Shown: positions 1 to 7,206, counted from the first letter of the stretch. The stretch is 15,955 nt of DNA from an uncultured Eubacteriales bacterium (GCA_902790885.1 CADATR010000028.1:1-15955), one strand, 5' to 3'. The notes: generated by a model not told the origin, from the sequence alone. Program-made: numbers and translations.

Positions 1-473
1 CGGTCCTCAACAGCTTCCATTCTAGCCTGGCTCTTCTGTACTCTCTCGAGTTCTTCTTCGACTTCCTTGTCGCCGATAACTGTCTCAACGCTTTCGATCT
101 CGAGGCCCTTGTAGTTCTCAACTTCAACTTCAGGGAATACCTGAACGGATCCTGTCAGTACAACAGGCTCATCGCTCTTGATCTCAGGTGATTCAAATGC
201 AGGCTGAGAAATAACCTCGAGTCCCATCTCCTTAACAGCATTGAAGTAATTCTTCTCGAGAAGATCGTTGAGTGCCTCATCCCAGAATACATCGTGACCG
301 AAACGGCTCTCGATGATCTTTCTAGGCGCTTTGCCTTTGCGGAATCCATCGACCTGGAACTTGCTTCTGTTAGCAAGATATGCCTTGTTCAATGCATCCT
401 TGAACTCCTCTGCCGTAAATTCGATGTTGAACTTAACGACTCCGTTTTCCTTTGAAACCTGTGTAGCCTTCAT
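1..473 (-). CDS. tig: Trigger factor, N-terminal part (runs off the left edge)
   Basis: Ribosome-associated chaperone and peptidyl-prolyl isomerase that meets nascent chains at the exit tunnel. The visible 157 residues cover the ribosome-binding N-terminal domain and the start of the PPIase/linker region. The diagnostic ribosome-docking signature GFRKGKAPRKIIE lies near residues 43-55, just as in the family. The start begins MKATQVSKENG and is preceded by GGAGG at 484-488, ten bases upstream. It is the last gene of the minus-strand run and lies 45 bases after the CYTH gene, so cotranscription is possible. Codon use (AGA, CCT, GCA, CTC, GTT) is that of a highly expressed gene. The C-terminal chaperone arms lie outside the window. 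Identification is secure from the signature. Confidence 0.95.
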   Translation of the reverse strand, partial: MKATQVSKENGVVKFNIEFTAEEFKDALNKAYLANRSKFQVDGFRKGKAPRKIIESRFGHDVFWDEALNDLLEKNYFNAVKEMGLEVISQPAFESPEIKSDEPVVLTGSVQVFPEVEVENYKGLEIESVETVIGDKEVEEELERVQKSQARMEAVED

Positions 474-518
474 TTGAATCTTTCCTCCGTTATTATATTT
501 ACTCTTATTGTTGCCTGA

Positions 519-1130
519 TTATTCAAAAGCTCTCTGGAGCTTGGACCTGTCTTCTGTCTCAAGTCCGTACTTGCTCTGTATCCTGTGAGCCAGCTCCATA
601 AAGTCCTCTTCATTACCGTAGTACCACTCGACTTCGAGTTCGGATACCGGCACGATGTGTCCGTCTATATGATGTATGACTCCCTCATCCACGGAAATGC
701 AGCTTATCGACCTTCCAGTGTCCACCTTGAACTGCTTTCTCTCATAGTCCATGGAAATGGTAGGCCTGAGCGGCTTATCGCCGGCAGCCTCACGAAGCAC
801 ATCATAAGCGTCACTTGAGATAAAAATCTCAATATTAGGGTTGAGAGCGAAGCGCTCATCGTTTACGACAAGGTTGAACTCCTCGCGTCTGTGAAGTCCT
901 TCCTTTACATTCACGTCCCACTTGATGGTGACTGTGCATCTGTCGTCTTCCTGACGGATCCTGTACGCGATCCCTCTTTTTCTGAAGTCGAAGTCCTCTG
1001 TATCAAAATATGCAGCATGCATATCTATGGTCTCAACTGCCTCCAGCCCCATCTTGCCTGAAGCAGCAGTCTCGACTATGCTGTCAAATACAGATGTGTC
1101 GTCCAGACGGTATTTGAATTCTGTCTCCAT
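519..1130 (-). CDS. CYTH-domain protein (triphosphate tunnel metalloenzyme family)
   Basis: A 203-residue protein that is essentially one CYTH domain. The defining EXEXK motif is at residues 2-6 (ETEFK). It is followed by the expected alternating charged strands: YFDT near 42, a RIRQE strand near 58, TIKW near 68, RREEFN near 81, and a C-terminal SELEVEW strand. These acidic and basic side chains line the tunnel that binds triphosphate and divalent metal in this fold. Family members are inorganic triphosphatases, thiamine triphosphatases or class IV adenylyl cyclases; the sequence alone does not say which, and tripolyphosphatase is the commonest bacterial activity. GGAGGAG (1135-1141) precedes the ATG. 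It lies between murI and tig on the same strand. Confidence is high in the domain and low in the substrate. Confidence 0.88.
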   Translation of the reverse strand: METEFKYRLDDTSVFDSIVETAASGKMGLEAVETIDMHAAYFDTEDFDFRKRGIAYRIRQEDDRCTVTIKWDVNVKEGLHRREEFNLVVNDERFALNPNIEIFISSDAYDVLREAAGDKPLRPTISMDYERKQFKVDTGRSISCISVDEGVIHHIDGHIVPVSELEVEWYYGNEEDFMELAHRIQSKYGLETEDRSKLQRAFE

Positions 1131-1209
1131 ATAACTCCTCCGTCGCCATGTACTTCTTCTCTAATTGAGCACATAACGCACAAGCCTATAGATTGTACTA
1201 AAAAACTCT

Positions 1210-2010
1210 CTACTGTTCAAGTTTTAAGAGATGAATCTTGAAATCAGTATCAGCAAAAAGCCTGTCTGTCATAGCAATGAAGTTGTCTGACATGTCGCTG
1301 GCGTAGTATCTGTCGATAAATTCCGATCCGGACGCCAGCATGTCTTTTTCCTTAAGTATCTCTGCTGCTTCTCTTATTACCTCAGCCGAAGAACTGTACA
1401 TGTGGAGGTTCGGGTACAGACTGCGTATGTGTTTCGCGACGAGCGGATAGTGTGTGCAGCCCAGTATGAGGTCATCAAAGCCGCCCTCTCTGACGAAATC
1501 ATCCATATAATATGCTACCGTGAGCTTCATGATCTCCGTATCGGTAAGCCCGTCTTCGATCAGCGGTACTATCGCCGGGCATGCCATACTGGACACTTCG
1601 ATCTCAGGATTCATAGACCTGAGCTGCTGTCCGTACACATCGCTTCCGATGGTCGCCTTGGTAGCGATGACTCCTACTTTTTTGCAGCCGTCCCCTGTCA
1701 CTTTCTTTACCGTCGGCTGTATAACACCGATTATCGGGATGGACGGATAACGTTCTCTCAGGGCGTCAAGCGCAGTAGCCGTAACGGTGTTGCACGCGAT
1801 GATTATCATCTTGGTGTTGCGCGCCACCAGATAGTCTACGTTCTGTATGGCAAACTTCACTATCGTCTCAGGTGATTTTGATCCGTACGGCGTTCTGGCA
1901 GTATCTCCCAGATATATCACCCTTTCATCAGGCAGCTGCCTGTGAAGCTCCTGTACAGATGTGAGACCGCCGAGGCCGGAATCAAAAACTCCTATAGGTC
2001 TATTGTCCAT
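1210..2010 (-). CDS. murI: Glutamate racemase
   Basis: Cofactor-independent cytoplasmic enzyme converting L- to D-glutamate for peptidoglycan. At 266 residues it has the usual length. Counting from the ATG at 2010, the N-terminal FDSGLGG loop supplies Asp10/Ser11. The two catalytic cysteines are Cys73 (in ACNTVTA) and Cys185 (in LGCTHYP), with His187 beside the second. A GTG codon three bases earlier could also start the protein, but GGAGG at 2017-2021 is six bases from the ATG and only three from the GTG, so the ATG is preferred. The start lies inside the last codons of the upstream beta-CASP hydrolase gene (11-base overlap), which implies translational coupling. All key residues are present and it appears functional. 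Confidence 0.97.
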   Translation of the reverse strand: MDNRPIGVFDSGLGGLTSVQELHRQLPDERVIYLGDTARTPYGSKSPETIVKFAIQNVDYLVARNTKMIIIACNTVTATALDALRERYPSIPIIGVIQPTVKKVTGDGCKKVGVIATKATIGSDVYGQQLRSMNPEIEVSSMACPAIVPLIEDGLTDTEIMKLTVAYYMDDFVREGGFDDLILGCTHYPLVAKHIRSLYPNLHMYSSSAEVIREAAEILKEKDMLASGSEFIDRYYASDMSDNFIAMTDRLFADTDFKIHLLKLEQ

Positions 2011-3646
2011 CACGGGCCTCCATGGCTGAGTATTTCGCGAGTACTGCCTCGATATCTCTCCTCATCTTGTTGAGCTCCTTATTTGAATGCTCCTGGCTCT
2101 TTCCGATCAGAGCCATAAGCTCATCAGCGGATTTTTTGAGGTCTCTGTAAGCAGGCGAGTAATTTGAAGATGATCTGTGATCGTCTGACCCGCTGTAGCT
2201 TGTCTTTCTGATTACAGGCACCACTTCTGCCCTGTGGACGAGCTCGTTGGCTGCAAGGTCCCATACTTCTCCGCTGTATGGCGCTGTCGCAGGTTTGCCT
2301 GTGGCCGCCGCGACTTCAGCCGCAAATTTCTCAGTGACTTCGTCTTCTCCGTGATTTATGAATATCCTCTTTGCCGGATCTACCTTTACGACCCACTCGC
2401 GGAGGTGGTTCTCATCAGCATGGCTGCTGAATGAATCTATCCTGCGTATCTCGGCTTTTACAGCAATCTCCTCACCGAAGAGTTTTACATAGTCAGCGCC
2501 GTCGAGTAGCTTGCCTCCTACCGTACCCGGACTCTGATACCCTACAAACAGTATCGTGCATTCAGGTCTCCACAGATTGTGCTTCAGGTGATGGCGTATC
2601 CTGCCAGCCTCGCACATGCCTGATGCCGAAATGATGATCTTAGGAGTCGGATCTTCATTTATAGCCTTTGACTCATCGCTTGTGACCGAGACTTTGAGAT
2701 CAGGGAAAGTCACCGGATTGATGCCTGCCCTGATAAGCTCAAGAGCTTCATCATCGTAGTATTCATACATCTCAGTACTGTATATATTGGTAGCTTCAAC
2801 AGCGAGCGGACTGTCGACAACTACAGGGAACCCGTCATGCCCCTTGATGAGGCCTTCCTCCTTTATGATCCTTAGGTAATAGAGCAGTTCCTGTGTTCTT
2901 CCTACCGCGAAGGCCGGGACAACGACATTGCCGCCTCTGTCCAGAGTGGTCTGGATTATCCTTGTGAGCTGCGGAATATAATCAGGCATCTCAGGATGCA
3001 AACGGTCGCCGTATGTGGATTCGCAGACAACGTAGTCAGCATGAGGAGGATCCTGCGGAGACTTTATGAGCGGCTTGTCGACATTTCCGAGGTCGCCCGA
3101 GAACAATATCGTTCTCTCAGTCCCGTCCTCGTTCAGAGTGAAGAGAACATTCGATGAGCCGAGCAGATGCCCTGCGTCATTGTAGCGGATATTTATGCCA
3201 TCAAAGATCTCTATATCCTTCCCATAGCCGGCGGTTTTGAACAGCGGCATCGTTCTGAGCACATCCTCAGTAGTATAGAGAGGAATGTATTCGCCATTGT
3301 CCGCAGCACGCTTGCCCTTGCGGTTTCTCCACTTCGCTTCAGCCTCCTGTATGTGCGCGGAATCTCTGAGCATTATATCGCAGAGCTGGCGTGTAGCCTC
3401 GGTCGAATAGATCGGGCCGCTGTATCCGTTTGCCACCAGGAAAGGAAGCTTGCCTGTATGATCGATATGCGCGTGTGTAACTACTATTGCGTCGATATCA
3501 GCCGGCGATACAGGTATTTCGATATTCTCGAAAAGATCGACGCCCTGCTCCATGCCGCAGTCTACTATTATATTTTTGCCGCACACCTCAAGAAGAGTAC
3601 ACGAACCCGTGACTTCATGCGCAGCTCCGATAAATGTTATTCTCAT
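2000..3646 (-). CDS. Beta-CASP metallo-beta-lactamase-fold hydrolase (CPSF/TTHA0252-type RNase)
   Basis: A 548-residue zinc-dependent hydrolase of the metallo-beta-lactamase/beta-CASP group, most of whose characterised relatives cleave RNA. The N-terminus has the GAAHEVTGS start typical of the TTHA0252/CPSF-73 branch. Metal-binding motif HAHIDH is at 58-63, followed by DAGHLLGSS, FSGDLG and ESTYGDR. The beta-CASP insert shows VVVPAFAVGRTQELL, and the C-terminal RMMBL part has SASGMCEAGRIRHHL, GYQSPGTVGG and SFSSHAD, which complete the metal site. About 80 extra residues follow: a Ser/Asp-rich linker and a charged helix likely to form a coiled coil. GGAGG at 3653-3657 is six bases from the ATG. 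It heads the minus-strand run, divergent from hsp20, and overlaps murI. RNase function is inferred from the family. Confidence 0.9.
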   Translation of the reverse strand: MRITFIGAAHEVTGSCTLLEVCGKNIIVDCGMEQGVDLFENIEIPVSPADIDAIVVTHAHIDHTGKLPFLVANGYSGPIYSTEATRQLCDIMLRDSAHIQEAEAKWRNRKGKRAADNGEYIPLYTTEDVLRTMPLFKTAGYGKDIEIFDGINIRYNDAGHLLGSSNVLFTLNEDGTERTILFSGDLGNVDKPLIKSPQDPPHADYVVCESTYGDRLHPEMPDYIPQLTRIIQTTLDRGGNVVVPAFAVGRTQELLYYLRIIKEEGLIKGHDGFPVVVDSPLAVEATNIYSTEMYEYYDDEALELIRAGINPVTFPDLKVSVTSDESKAINEDPTPKIIISASGMCEAGRIRHHLKHNLWRPECTILFVGYQSPGTVGGKLLDGADYVKLFGEEIAVKAEIRRIDSFSSHADENHLREWVVKVDPAKRIFINHGEDEVTEKFAAEVAAATGKPATAPYSGEVWDLAANELVHRAEVVPVIRKTSYSGSDDHRSSSNYSPAYRDLKKSADELMALIGKSQEHSNKELNKMRRDIEAVLAKYSAMEARDGQ

Positions 3647-3754
3647 GACTGTCCTCCGTAAAACCCATAATTTTACTTGTATATAATATCACAAAACCGG
3701 TTGATATACCCTCTCTTCACAGCAAAATCACAATGCGAAAAAATTTTAAAAAAT

Positions 3755-3783
3755 GTTAGCACTCACTCTTGACGAGTGCTAAC
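3755..3783. promoter_or_regulatory. CIRCE operator (HrcA binding site)
   Basis: A perfect match to the CIRCE consensus TTAGCACTC-N9-GAGTGCTAA, with arms at 3756-3764 and 3774-3782 and a nine-base spacer; one further G/C pair extends the dyad. CIRCE binds the repressor HrcA in Firmicutes. It lies about 100 bases upstream of the small heat-shock gene and overlaps that gene's promoter. Confidence 0.97.
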
Positions 3784-3797
3784 AAAAGTGCTATAAA
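3769..3797 (+). promoter_or_regulatory. SigA-type promoter of hsp20, embedded in CIRCE
   Basis: The -35 box TTGACG (3769-3774) and -10 box TATAAA (3792-3797) are separated by exactly 17 bases; each matches consensus at five of six positions. The -35 box straddles the CIRCE spacer and its right arm, and that arm fills the start of the promoter spacer, so bound HrcA would block polymerase directly. Predicted transcript start is near 3804, giving a leader of about 75 bases. Confidence 0.8.
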
Positions 3798-3816
3798 ATA
3801 ATTGTCACAAATAAGA

Positions 3817-3835
3817 GCGGCGCTTACAGAGCCGC
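3817..3835 (+). other. Small stem-loop in the hsp20 leader
   Basis: GCGGC (3817-3821) can pair with GCCGC (3831-3835) around a nine-base loop, close to the predicted 5' end of the hsp20 mRNA. It does not include the ribosome binding site (3867-3873), so it is more likely a 5' stabilising hairpin than a thermosensor. It could also be chance. Confidence 0.35.
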
Positions 3836-3880
3836 GAACAACAAGCTTAAAACATCATACATATATAAGGAGGCAACACT

Positions 3881-4330
3881 ATGTTATATCCGAAACTTTT
3901 CAACGACAGTATCTTTGATGACTTTTTCGATTTCCCTTCATTCAGGGCTCCTGCAGAAGCAGAGCGCAAGCTTTACGGAAAGCACGCGGCAGGTCTCATG
4001 AAGACCGATATCCGCGACAAGGACGGCAACTATGAGCTCGACATCGATCTGCCAGGGTTCAAGAAAGATGAGATCTCGCTCACTCTCGACAACGGCTATC
4101 TGGTAATCGGAGCCCGCAAGATGCTCAATGAAGATGAAAAGGACGACAAGGGCACACTGCTCCGTCAGGAGCGTTACTCCGGCGCTATGCAGAGAAGCTT
4201 CTATGTCGGTGACGGCATCGACGAGACCGATGTCAAGGCGAAATTCGAAGACGGAGTTCTGCGTCTCTCCTTCCCTAAGGAAAAGGAGCCTGAACTCCCT
4301 GAGAAAAAGACAATACTTATTGAAGGTTAA
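3881..4330 (+). CDS. hsp20: Small heat-shock protein, Hsp20/alpha-crystallin family
   Basis: ATP-independent holdase chaperone of 149 residues, the usual size. The N-terminal arm is short and rich in Phe and Asp (FDDFFDFPSF). The alpha-crystallin domain starts near residue 40 with MKTDIRDKDGNYELDIDLPGF, runs through the typical GYLVIGARK and RQERYSGAMQRSFYVGD strands, and ends in the GVLRLSFPKE strand. The C-terminal tail has ILIEG, close to the IXI motif that docks neighbouring subunits. AAGGAGG (3867-3873) sits seven bases before the ATG. The gene is monocistronic, repressed by HrcA through the CIRCE element on its promoter, and followed by a hairpin at 4378-4408. Its divergent partner is the beta-CASP hydrolase. 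Confidence 0.96.
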   Translation: MLYPKLFNDSIFDDFFDFPSFRAPAEAERKLYGKHAAGLMKTDIRDKDGNYELDIDLPGFKKDEISLTLDNGYLVIGARKMLNEDEKDDKGTLLRQERYSGAMQRSFYVGDGIDETDVKAKFEDGVLRLSFPKEKEPELPEKKTILIEG

Positions 4331-4377
4331 TCAATAATCTCTCTCCAACTCTTAAATTCCTTCAGACGTTGTTAGCT

Positions 4378-4408
4378 AAACAGGCCCGGATCTGATCCGG
4401 GCCCGTTT
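4378..4408. terminator. Bidirectional terminator-like hairpin between hsp20 and the DUF5662 gene
   Basis: GGCCCGGATC (4383-4392) and GATCCGGGCC (4394-4403) form a very strong dyad, extended by AAAC/GTTT outside one mismatched pair. It lies between the converging ends of hsp20 and the DUF5662 gene. The T-run is weak on both sides (GTTTGCTG on plus, GTTTAGC on minus), with TTTTT only about ten bases further on the plus strand. A stop for both transcripts is likely. Confidence 0.7.
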
Positions 4409-4412
4409 GCTG

Positions 4413-4958
4413 TCATTTTTCTTTCAGCCAGTTTCTTATATATTCGAAGGCCGCATCTTCGCCTTCGTCTTTCAGCACACGCAGCATCTTTTCAAGCTCT
4501 GCCGCTGTATCGGGATGGATAAGCGGACCTACTCTTGTGCCTGTGCCTTTCATGTAATAATCATACGCGGATGCGTCAGTGTACTTATCACCAAGATAAA
4601 CCTTGCAGGCAGCCACTCTGTCGCAGAACATCTCCGCGATATACTTCTTCGGCATCCTGTTGCCGCCGAAGCCCACCGTACCGTCGTCATTGATTATATA
4701 GTCGATCCAGTACTCGAAGTGATGCTTGTTGCGTCCTTTATGATGGAGCCAGGCCATTGACCGGCCCTTCACCTCTCTCTCCTTGTTGTTAGGACTGCGT
4801 GTCCCCTGATAGTATTTAGCTCCGCGCCAGAATTCCACTGGTGAATACTTGCTGAGATCGTGCATCAGTCCCTGCCTGTAAAGGCCAATCCTGAAGCAGT
4901 GCTCTCTCACCAGTTTTCTGTGCTCATATACAGTTTTGAAATGTTCTACAGGATGCAT
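4413..4958 (-). CDS. DUF5662 family protein
   Basis: A 181-residue soluble protein without a signal peptide or membrane segment. It is recognisable as DUF5662 by the block GLMHDLSKYSPVEFW near residues 30-44, the HHKGRNKHHFEYW block near 72-84, and the middle section MPKKYIAEMFCDRVAA. The HD pair and the later HH pairs resemble a metal-binding helical bundle, but no activity is established for the family and none should be assumed; homologues are sometimes mislabelled catalase. The ribosome binding site is weak, with only AAAAAGC before the ATG. It is alone on its strand: convergent with hsp20 and divergent from the small promoter at 5004-5032. The family call rests on remembered motifs. Confidence 0.8.
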   Translation of the reverse strand: MHPVEHFKTVYEHRKLVREHCFRIGLYRQGLMHDLSKYSPVEFWRGAKYYQGTRSPNNKEREVKGRSMAWLHHKGRNKHHFEYWIDYIINDDGTVGFGGNRMPKKYIAEMFCDRVAACKVYLGDKYTDASAYDYYMKGTGTRVGPLIHPDTAAELEKMLRVLKDEGEDAAFEYIRNWLKEK

Positions 4959-5003
4959 GTTGCTTTTTTAGTTTCGCTTAATCTACTTTCAAATTTTATT
5001 AAC

Positions 5004-5032
5004 TTTACTTAACCAATTGGTATAGCTATAAT
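5004..5032 (+). promoter_or_regulatory. Candidate promoter with two adjacent palindromes
   Basis: A perfect -10 box TATAAT (5027-5032) lies 17 bases after TTTACT (5004-5009, four of six matches). Between and over them sit two perfect 10-base palindromes sharing one base: ACCAATTGGT (5012-5021) and TATAGCTATA (5021-5030). They could be operators. The promoter points toward a short interval that ends in a plus-strand terminator. Confidence 0.5.
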
Positions 5033-5038
5033 GAATAC

Positions 5039-5135
5039 ATCAAGAGGAGCTGTATTGAAAGCTTCTATGAACAATGAATATTATTATCCCTGAAAGGCGC
5101 CTTACCCCTCCCTCTCGAAGGCGTTTTTCTTTTTG
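5039..5135 (+). ncRNA. Candidate small transcript (small RNA or micro-peptide gene)
   Basis: The interval between the DUF5662 start and the LysR gene end carries a complete plus-strand transcription unit of about 90 bases: promoter at 5004-5032, predicted start near 5039, and a terminator at 5098-5135. It encloses a possible 12-codon frame at 5055-5093. That frame begins TTG five bases after AGAGGAG, contains ATG at 5067, reads MKASMNNEYYYP, and ends just before the terminator stem. Whether the product is RNA or peptide cannot be told. Both flanking genes are on the minus strand, so neither explains this terminator. Confidence 0.4.
5098..5135 (+). terminator. Rho-independent terminator, plus strand
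   Basis: CGCCTT (5098-5103) pairs with AAGGCG (5118-5123) around a 14-base pyrimidine-rich loop. TTTTTCTTTTTGTTTTT follows directly. The T-run exists only in the plus direction; read on the minus strand the hairpin is followed by CCTTTCAGG, so it is not primarily the LysR terminator. AAGGCGCCTT at 5094-5103 is itself a palindrome and could compete with the stem. Confidence 0.75.
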
Positions 5136-5138
5136 TTT

Positions 5139-6008
5139 TTATTTCCCAAAGTACTTCAGAGTGTAGTCAAGGAACTTTCTGGCAGCACCCGTCATGTGAT
5201 CTCTTGAAGGGATCGCCACTACGAATGTGATCTTTTGCGGAGGGTCGAGCGGAAGCTTTACCAGATGCTCGTTCCAGAACTGAGCCGACAGTTCGTTCAC
5301 ATAGCTGATGCCGAGCCCCATCCTTACCATCGCGAGGGTCGCCGGTGTATCGTATGTAGTGTACTTTATCTCAGGATGGACATTGTTCTTTGACAGTATC
5401 TCAAGTATCTCCATCTCCCTGCCCCAGGATCCGAGAATGAAATCTTCATTCTCACACTCCTTTATAGGGAAGCTGTCCGCATCCGCAAATCTGTGGCCTT
5501 CAGGAACAGCCGCTATAACACTTGTGGATGACAGCGGTATGTACTCGTACGGCATAGGATCGGAGTACGCCAGAAAGGCCAGATCTGCCTCGTTCTGTTC
5601 AAAATGCTTAAAGACATCAGACTTGATCGACTCCATCAGGTTTATATGTATGCCGGGATAATCGTTCTTAAAGCTTCTTACTATCTCAGGAAGCCAGGTA
5701 GTGGCTATACTCGGATATGAAGCTATCGTCAGCTTACCCCTTGTTACTCCCCTGAGTTCAGCCGCATATGTATATATCTCCTCTTCATGGGTAAGATACG
5801 ACCTCACGACAGGCAGCATCTCAAGGCCTTCAGTCGTGGGTTTCATTCCCTTCTGAGAACGCACAAAAAGGGTTATGCCAAGCTCCTTCTCAAGCGCTGT
5901 TATCAGCTGGCTTATCGCTGATGGCGTATATCCGAGAGAATCCGCTGCAGCCTTGACACTGCCCTTGTCCGCAGTCTCTACAAATGCTCTTAGACGTGCT
6001 GTTTCCAT
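5139..6008 (-). CDS. LysR-type transcriptional regulator
   Basis: A 289-residue LysR regulator of normal length. The N-terminal winged helix-turn-helix covers residues 1-60, with the classic pattern TADKGSVKAAADSLGYTPSA then ISQLITALEKELGITLFVR and the TTEG end of the wing. The rest is a periplasmic-binding-like effector domain (GKLTIASYPSIATTWLP, then MVRMGLGISYV near 230). The open frame reaches 12 codons further upstream (to 6044), but GGGAGG lies directly before the ATG at 6008 and that Met starts the conserved METARLRAFVE segment, so the shorter form is chosen. It lies just downstream of the TRAP genes on the same strand, separated by a terminator, and so may control them. The effector is unknown. 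Confidence 0.93.
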   Translation of the reverse strand: METARLRAFVETADKGSVKAAADSLGYTPSAISQLITALEKELGITLFVRSQKGMKPTTEGLEMLPVVRSYLTHEEEIYTYAAELRGVTRGKLTIASYPSIATTWLPEIVRSFKNDYPGIHINLMESIKSDVFKHFEQNEADLAFLAYSDPMPYEYIPLSSTSVIAAVPEGHRFADADSFPIKECENEDFILGSWGREMEILEILSKNNVHPEIKYTTYDTPATLAMVRMGLGISYVNELSAQFWNEHLVKLPLDPPQKITFVVAIPSRDHMTGAARKFLDYTLKYFGK

Positions 6009-6078
6009 ACTCCCTCCCTTATCCGGCTCTGAAAGCCATGCCACACAGTTATCATGTCTTTAAGTGCGGCTTAATATT

Positions 6079-6109
6079 ATTGTAACACATTTTGAAGTAC
6101 TCAGCACAA
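6079..6109 (-). promoter_or_regulatory. Possible promoter of the LysR gene
   Basis: On the minus strand TTGTGC (6104-6109) and TACAAT (6079-6084, five of six) are 19 bases apart, longer than ideal. They lie just after the DctP terminator, about 70 bases before the LysR start. No convincing LysR box (T-N11-A with dyad) was found here. Confidence 0.35.
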
Positions 6110-6117
6110 GACAAATT

Positions 6118-6142
6118 CCGCCGAAACCATGATTTTCAGCGG
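6118..6142 (-). terminator. Terminator hairpin after the TRAP genes
   Basis: On the minus strand a nine-base stem (CCGCTGAAA with TTTCGGCGG, one G-U pair) closes a seven-base loop 17 bases after the DctP stop. On the plus strand the wobble becomes a C-A mismatch, so the stem suits minus transcripts. The tail AATTTGTCTT is only moderately T-rich. Confidence 0.6.
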
Positions 6143-6158
6143 CATTTATATAAACATA

Positions 6159-7196
6159 TTATTTCTGGTATTTATCGATGCATTCAATAAATGTGTTGTA
6201 GACTTCGGAATCTACCTTGTCGCGTATGCTGTCGCGGACTCCGGCGCTTTTGTCAACTATGGCCTTGTGCGTCTCCTCATCGATGCTGAGTATCTGTGTA
6301 CCGCTGTCTTCGATGGTCTTCACCCTGTCAGCTATCCTGTCATCGGATGCCTGACGGGCGTATTCCGTCGCGGTGGCCGCGGCCTGCTTCAGTATCTCCT
6401 GATGCTCTTCAGGCATATCGCTGAAGAAGTCCTCATTCATGATGAGCGTTATCAGATGCGGCAGGTGATTAGTCTCAACGACATAATCCTGCTGCTCGTA
6501 AAGCCTGTTGGATACGATTACCTCGTACGGGTTCTCCTGAGCATCGATGGTGTGCTGCTGAAGGCCTATATACACCTCCGCGAAGCTCATCGGTGTCGGG
6601 TTTGCCCCTATGGATTTCCAGAAGTCGAGATGGAACGGATTCTCCATGGTTCGTATCTTCTGTCCCTTAAAGTCAGCGATCCCCCTGACCGGTTTGTTTG
6701 TACTCATCACGCGGAAGCCCTGATCGGCGATGCCCAGCAGTTTGTATCCGCCATCTTCATAGACGCCGCTTATAAGACTGCTGAACTCCGGATCATCGAG
6801 CACTTCCCTGCACTCATCGAGGTCTTCGAAAGCGCATGGCACATCGAATACCGCGAGATCCGGCATGAAGGTCACCTGAGGCGCCGTGTTCTGCACCACG
6901 AACGGGATGTCTCCATCCTTGCACGATTCTAGAAGCTCGCGGTCTCCTCCAAGCGTGGAGTTTGCGTAGACCTGTATCTTTATCTCTCCGTTGCTGAGCC
7001 TGTCCACCTCTTCGGCGAACTTCTCTGCATAGATCTGAGTCACAGTGTCCTCAGGGCTCGCAGTCGCCAGAGGATAAGCGTATCTCTGTTCTCCGTCGCC
7101 GCTGCCGCAGCCTGCGAGCAGGCATCCCATGAGGATCATGAGCGCGCACATCACGCTGAAGCGGACAGTCGCATGTACTGAATTCTTTTTATCCAT
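6159..7196 (-). CDS. dctP: TRAP transporter substrate-binding lipoprotein, DctP family
   Basis: Extracytoplasmic solute receptor of a TRAP transporter, 345 residues. It has a basic N-terminus, a hydrophobic stretch (about 13-28) and the lipobox LLAGC with Cys30 as lipidation site, as expected for a Gram-positive binding protein. The DctP core is clear: NSTLGGDRELLES near 79-91, QGFR (159-162), then KGQKIRTMENP with Arg182, the residue that usually pairs with a substrate carboxylate. GANPTPMSFAEVYIGLQ and DAQENP follow. The likely substrate is an organic acid, but the type cannot be read off. AAGGGGG precedes the ATG. It starts 10 bases after the DctM stop and is cotranscribed with it. The unusual order M then P is noted. 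Confidence 0.95.
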   Translation of the reverse strand: MDKKNSVHATVRFSVMCALMILMGCLLAGCGSGDGEQRYAYPLATASPEDTVTQIYAEKFAEEVDRLSNGEIKIQVYANSTLGGDRELLESCKDGDIPFVVQNTAPQVTFMPDLAVFDVPCAFEDLDECREVLDDPEFSSLISGVYEDGGYKLLGIADQGFRVMSTNKPVRGIADFKGQKIRTMENPFHLDFWKSIGANPTPMSFAEVYIGLQQHTIDAQENPYEVIVSNRLYEQQDYVVETNHLPHLITLIMNEDFFSDMPEEHQEILKQAAATATEYARQASDDRIADRVKTIEDSGTQILSIDEETHKAIVDKSAGVRDSIRDKVDSEVYNTFIECIDKYQK

Positions 7197-7206
7197 GACA
7201 ACCCCC

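Noticed and set aside
492..497. Perfect TATAAT on the minus strand just before trigger factor
   Set aside because: The implied transcript start would fall at or just beside the GGAGG site and no -35 box lies 16-18 bases upstream; probably chance.
3811..3880. RNA thermometer in the hsp20 leader
   Set aside because: No stretch complementary to AAGGAGG (no CCUU or UUUU block pairing with it) was found; control by CIRCE is sufficient.
6129..6932. Long plus-strand open frame of 267 codons opposite dctP
   Set aside because: Antisense shadow of a clear DctP gene; no ribosome binding site and no recognisable domain.
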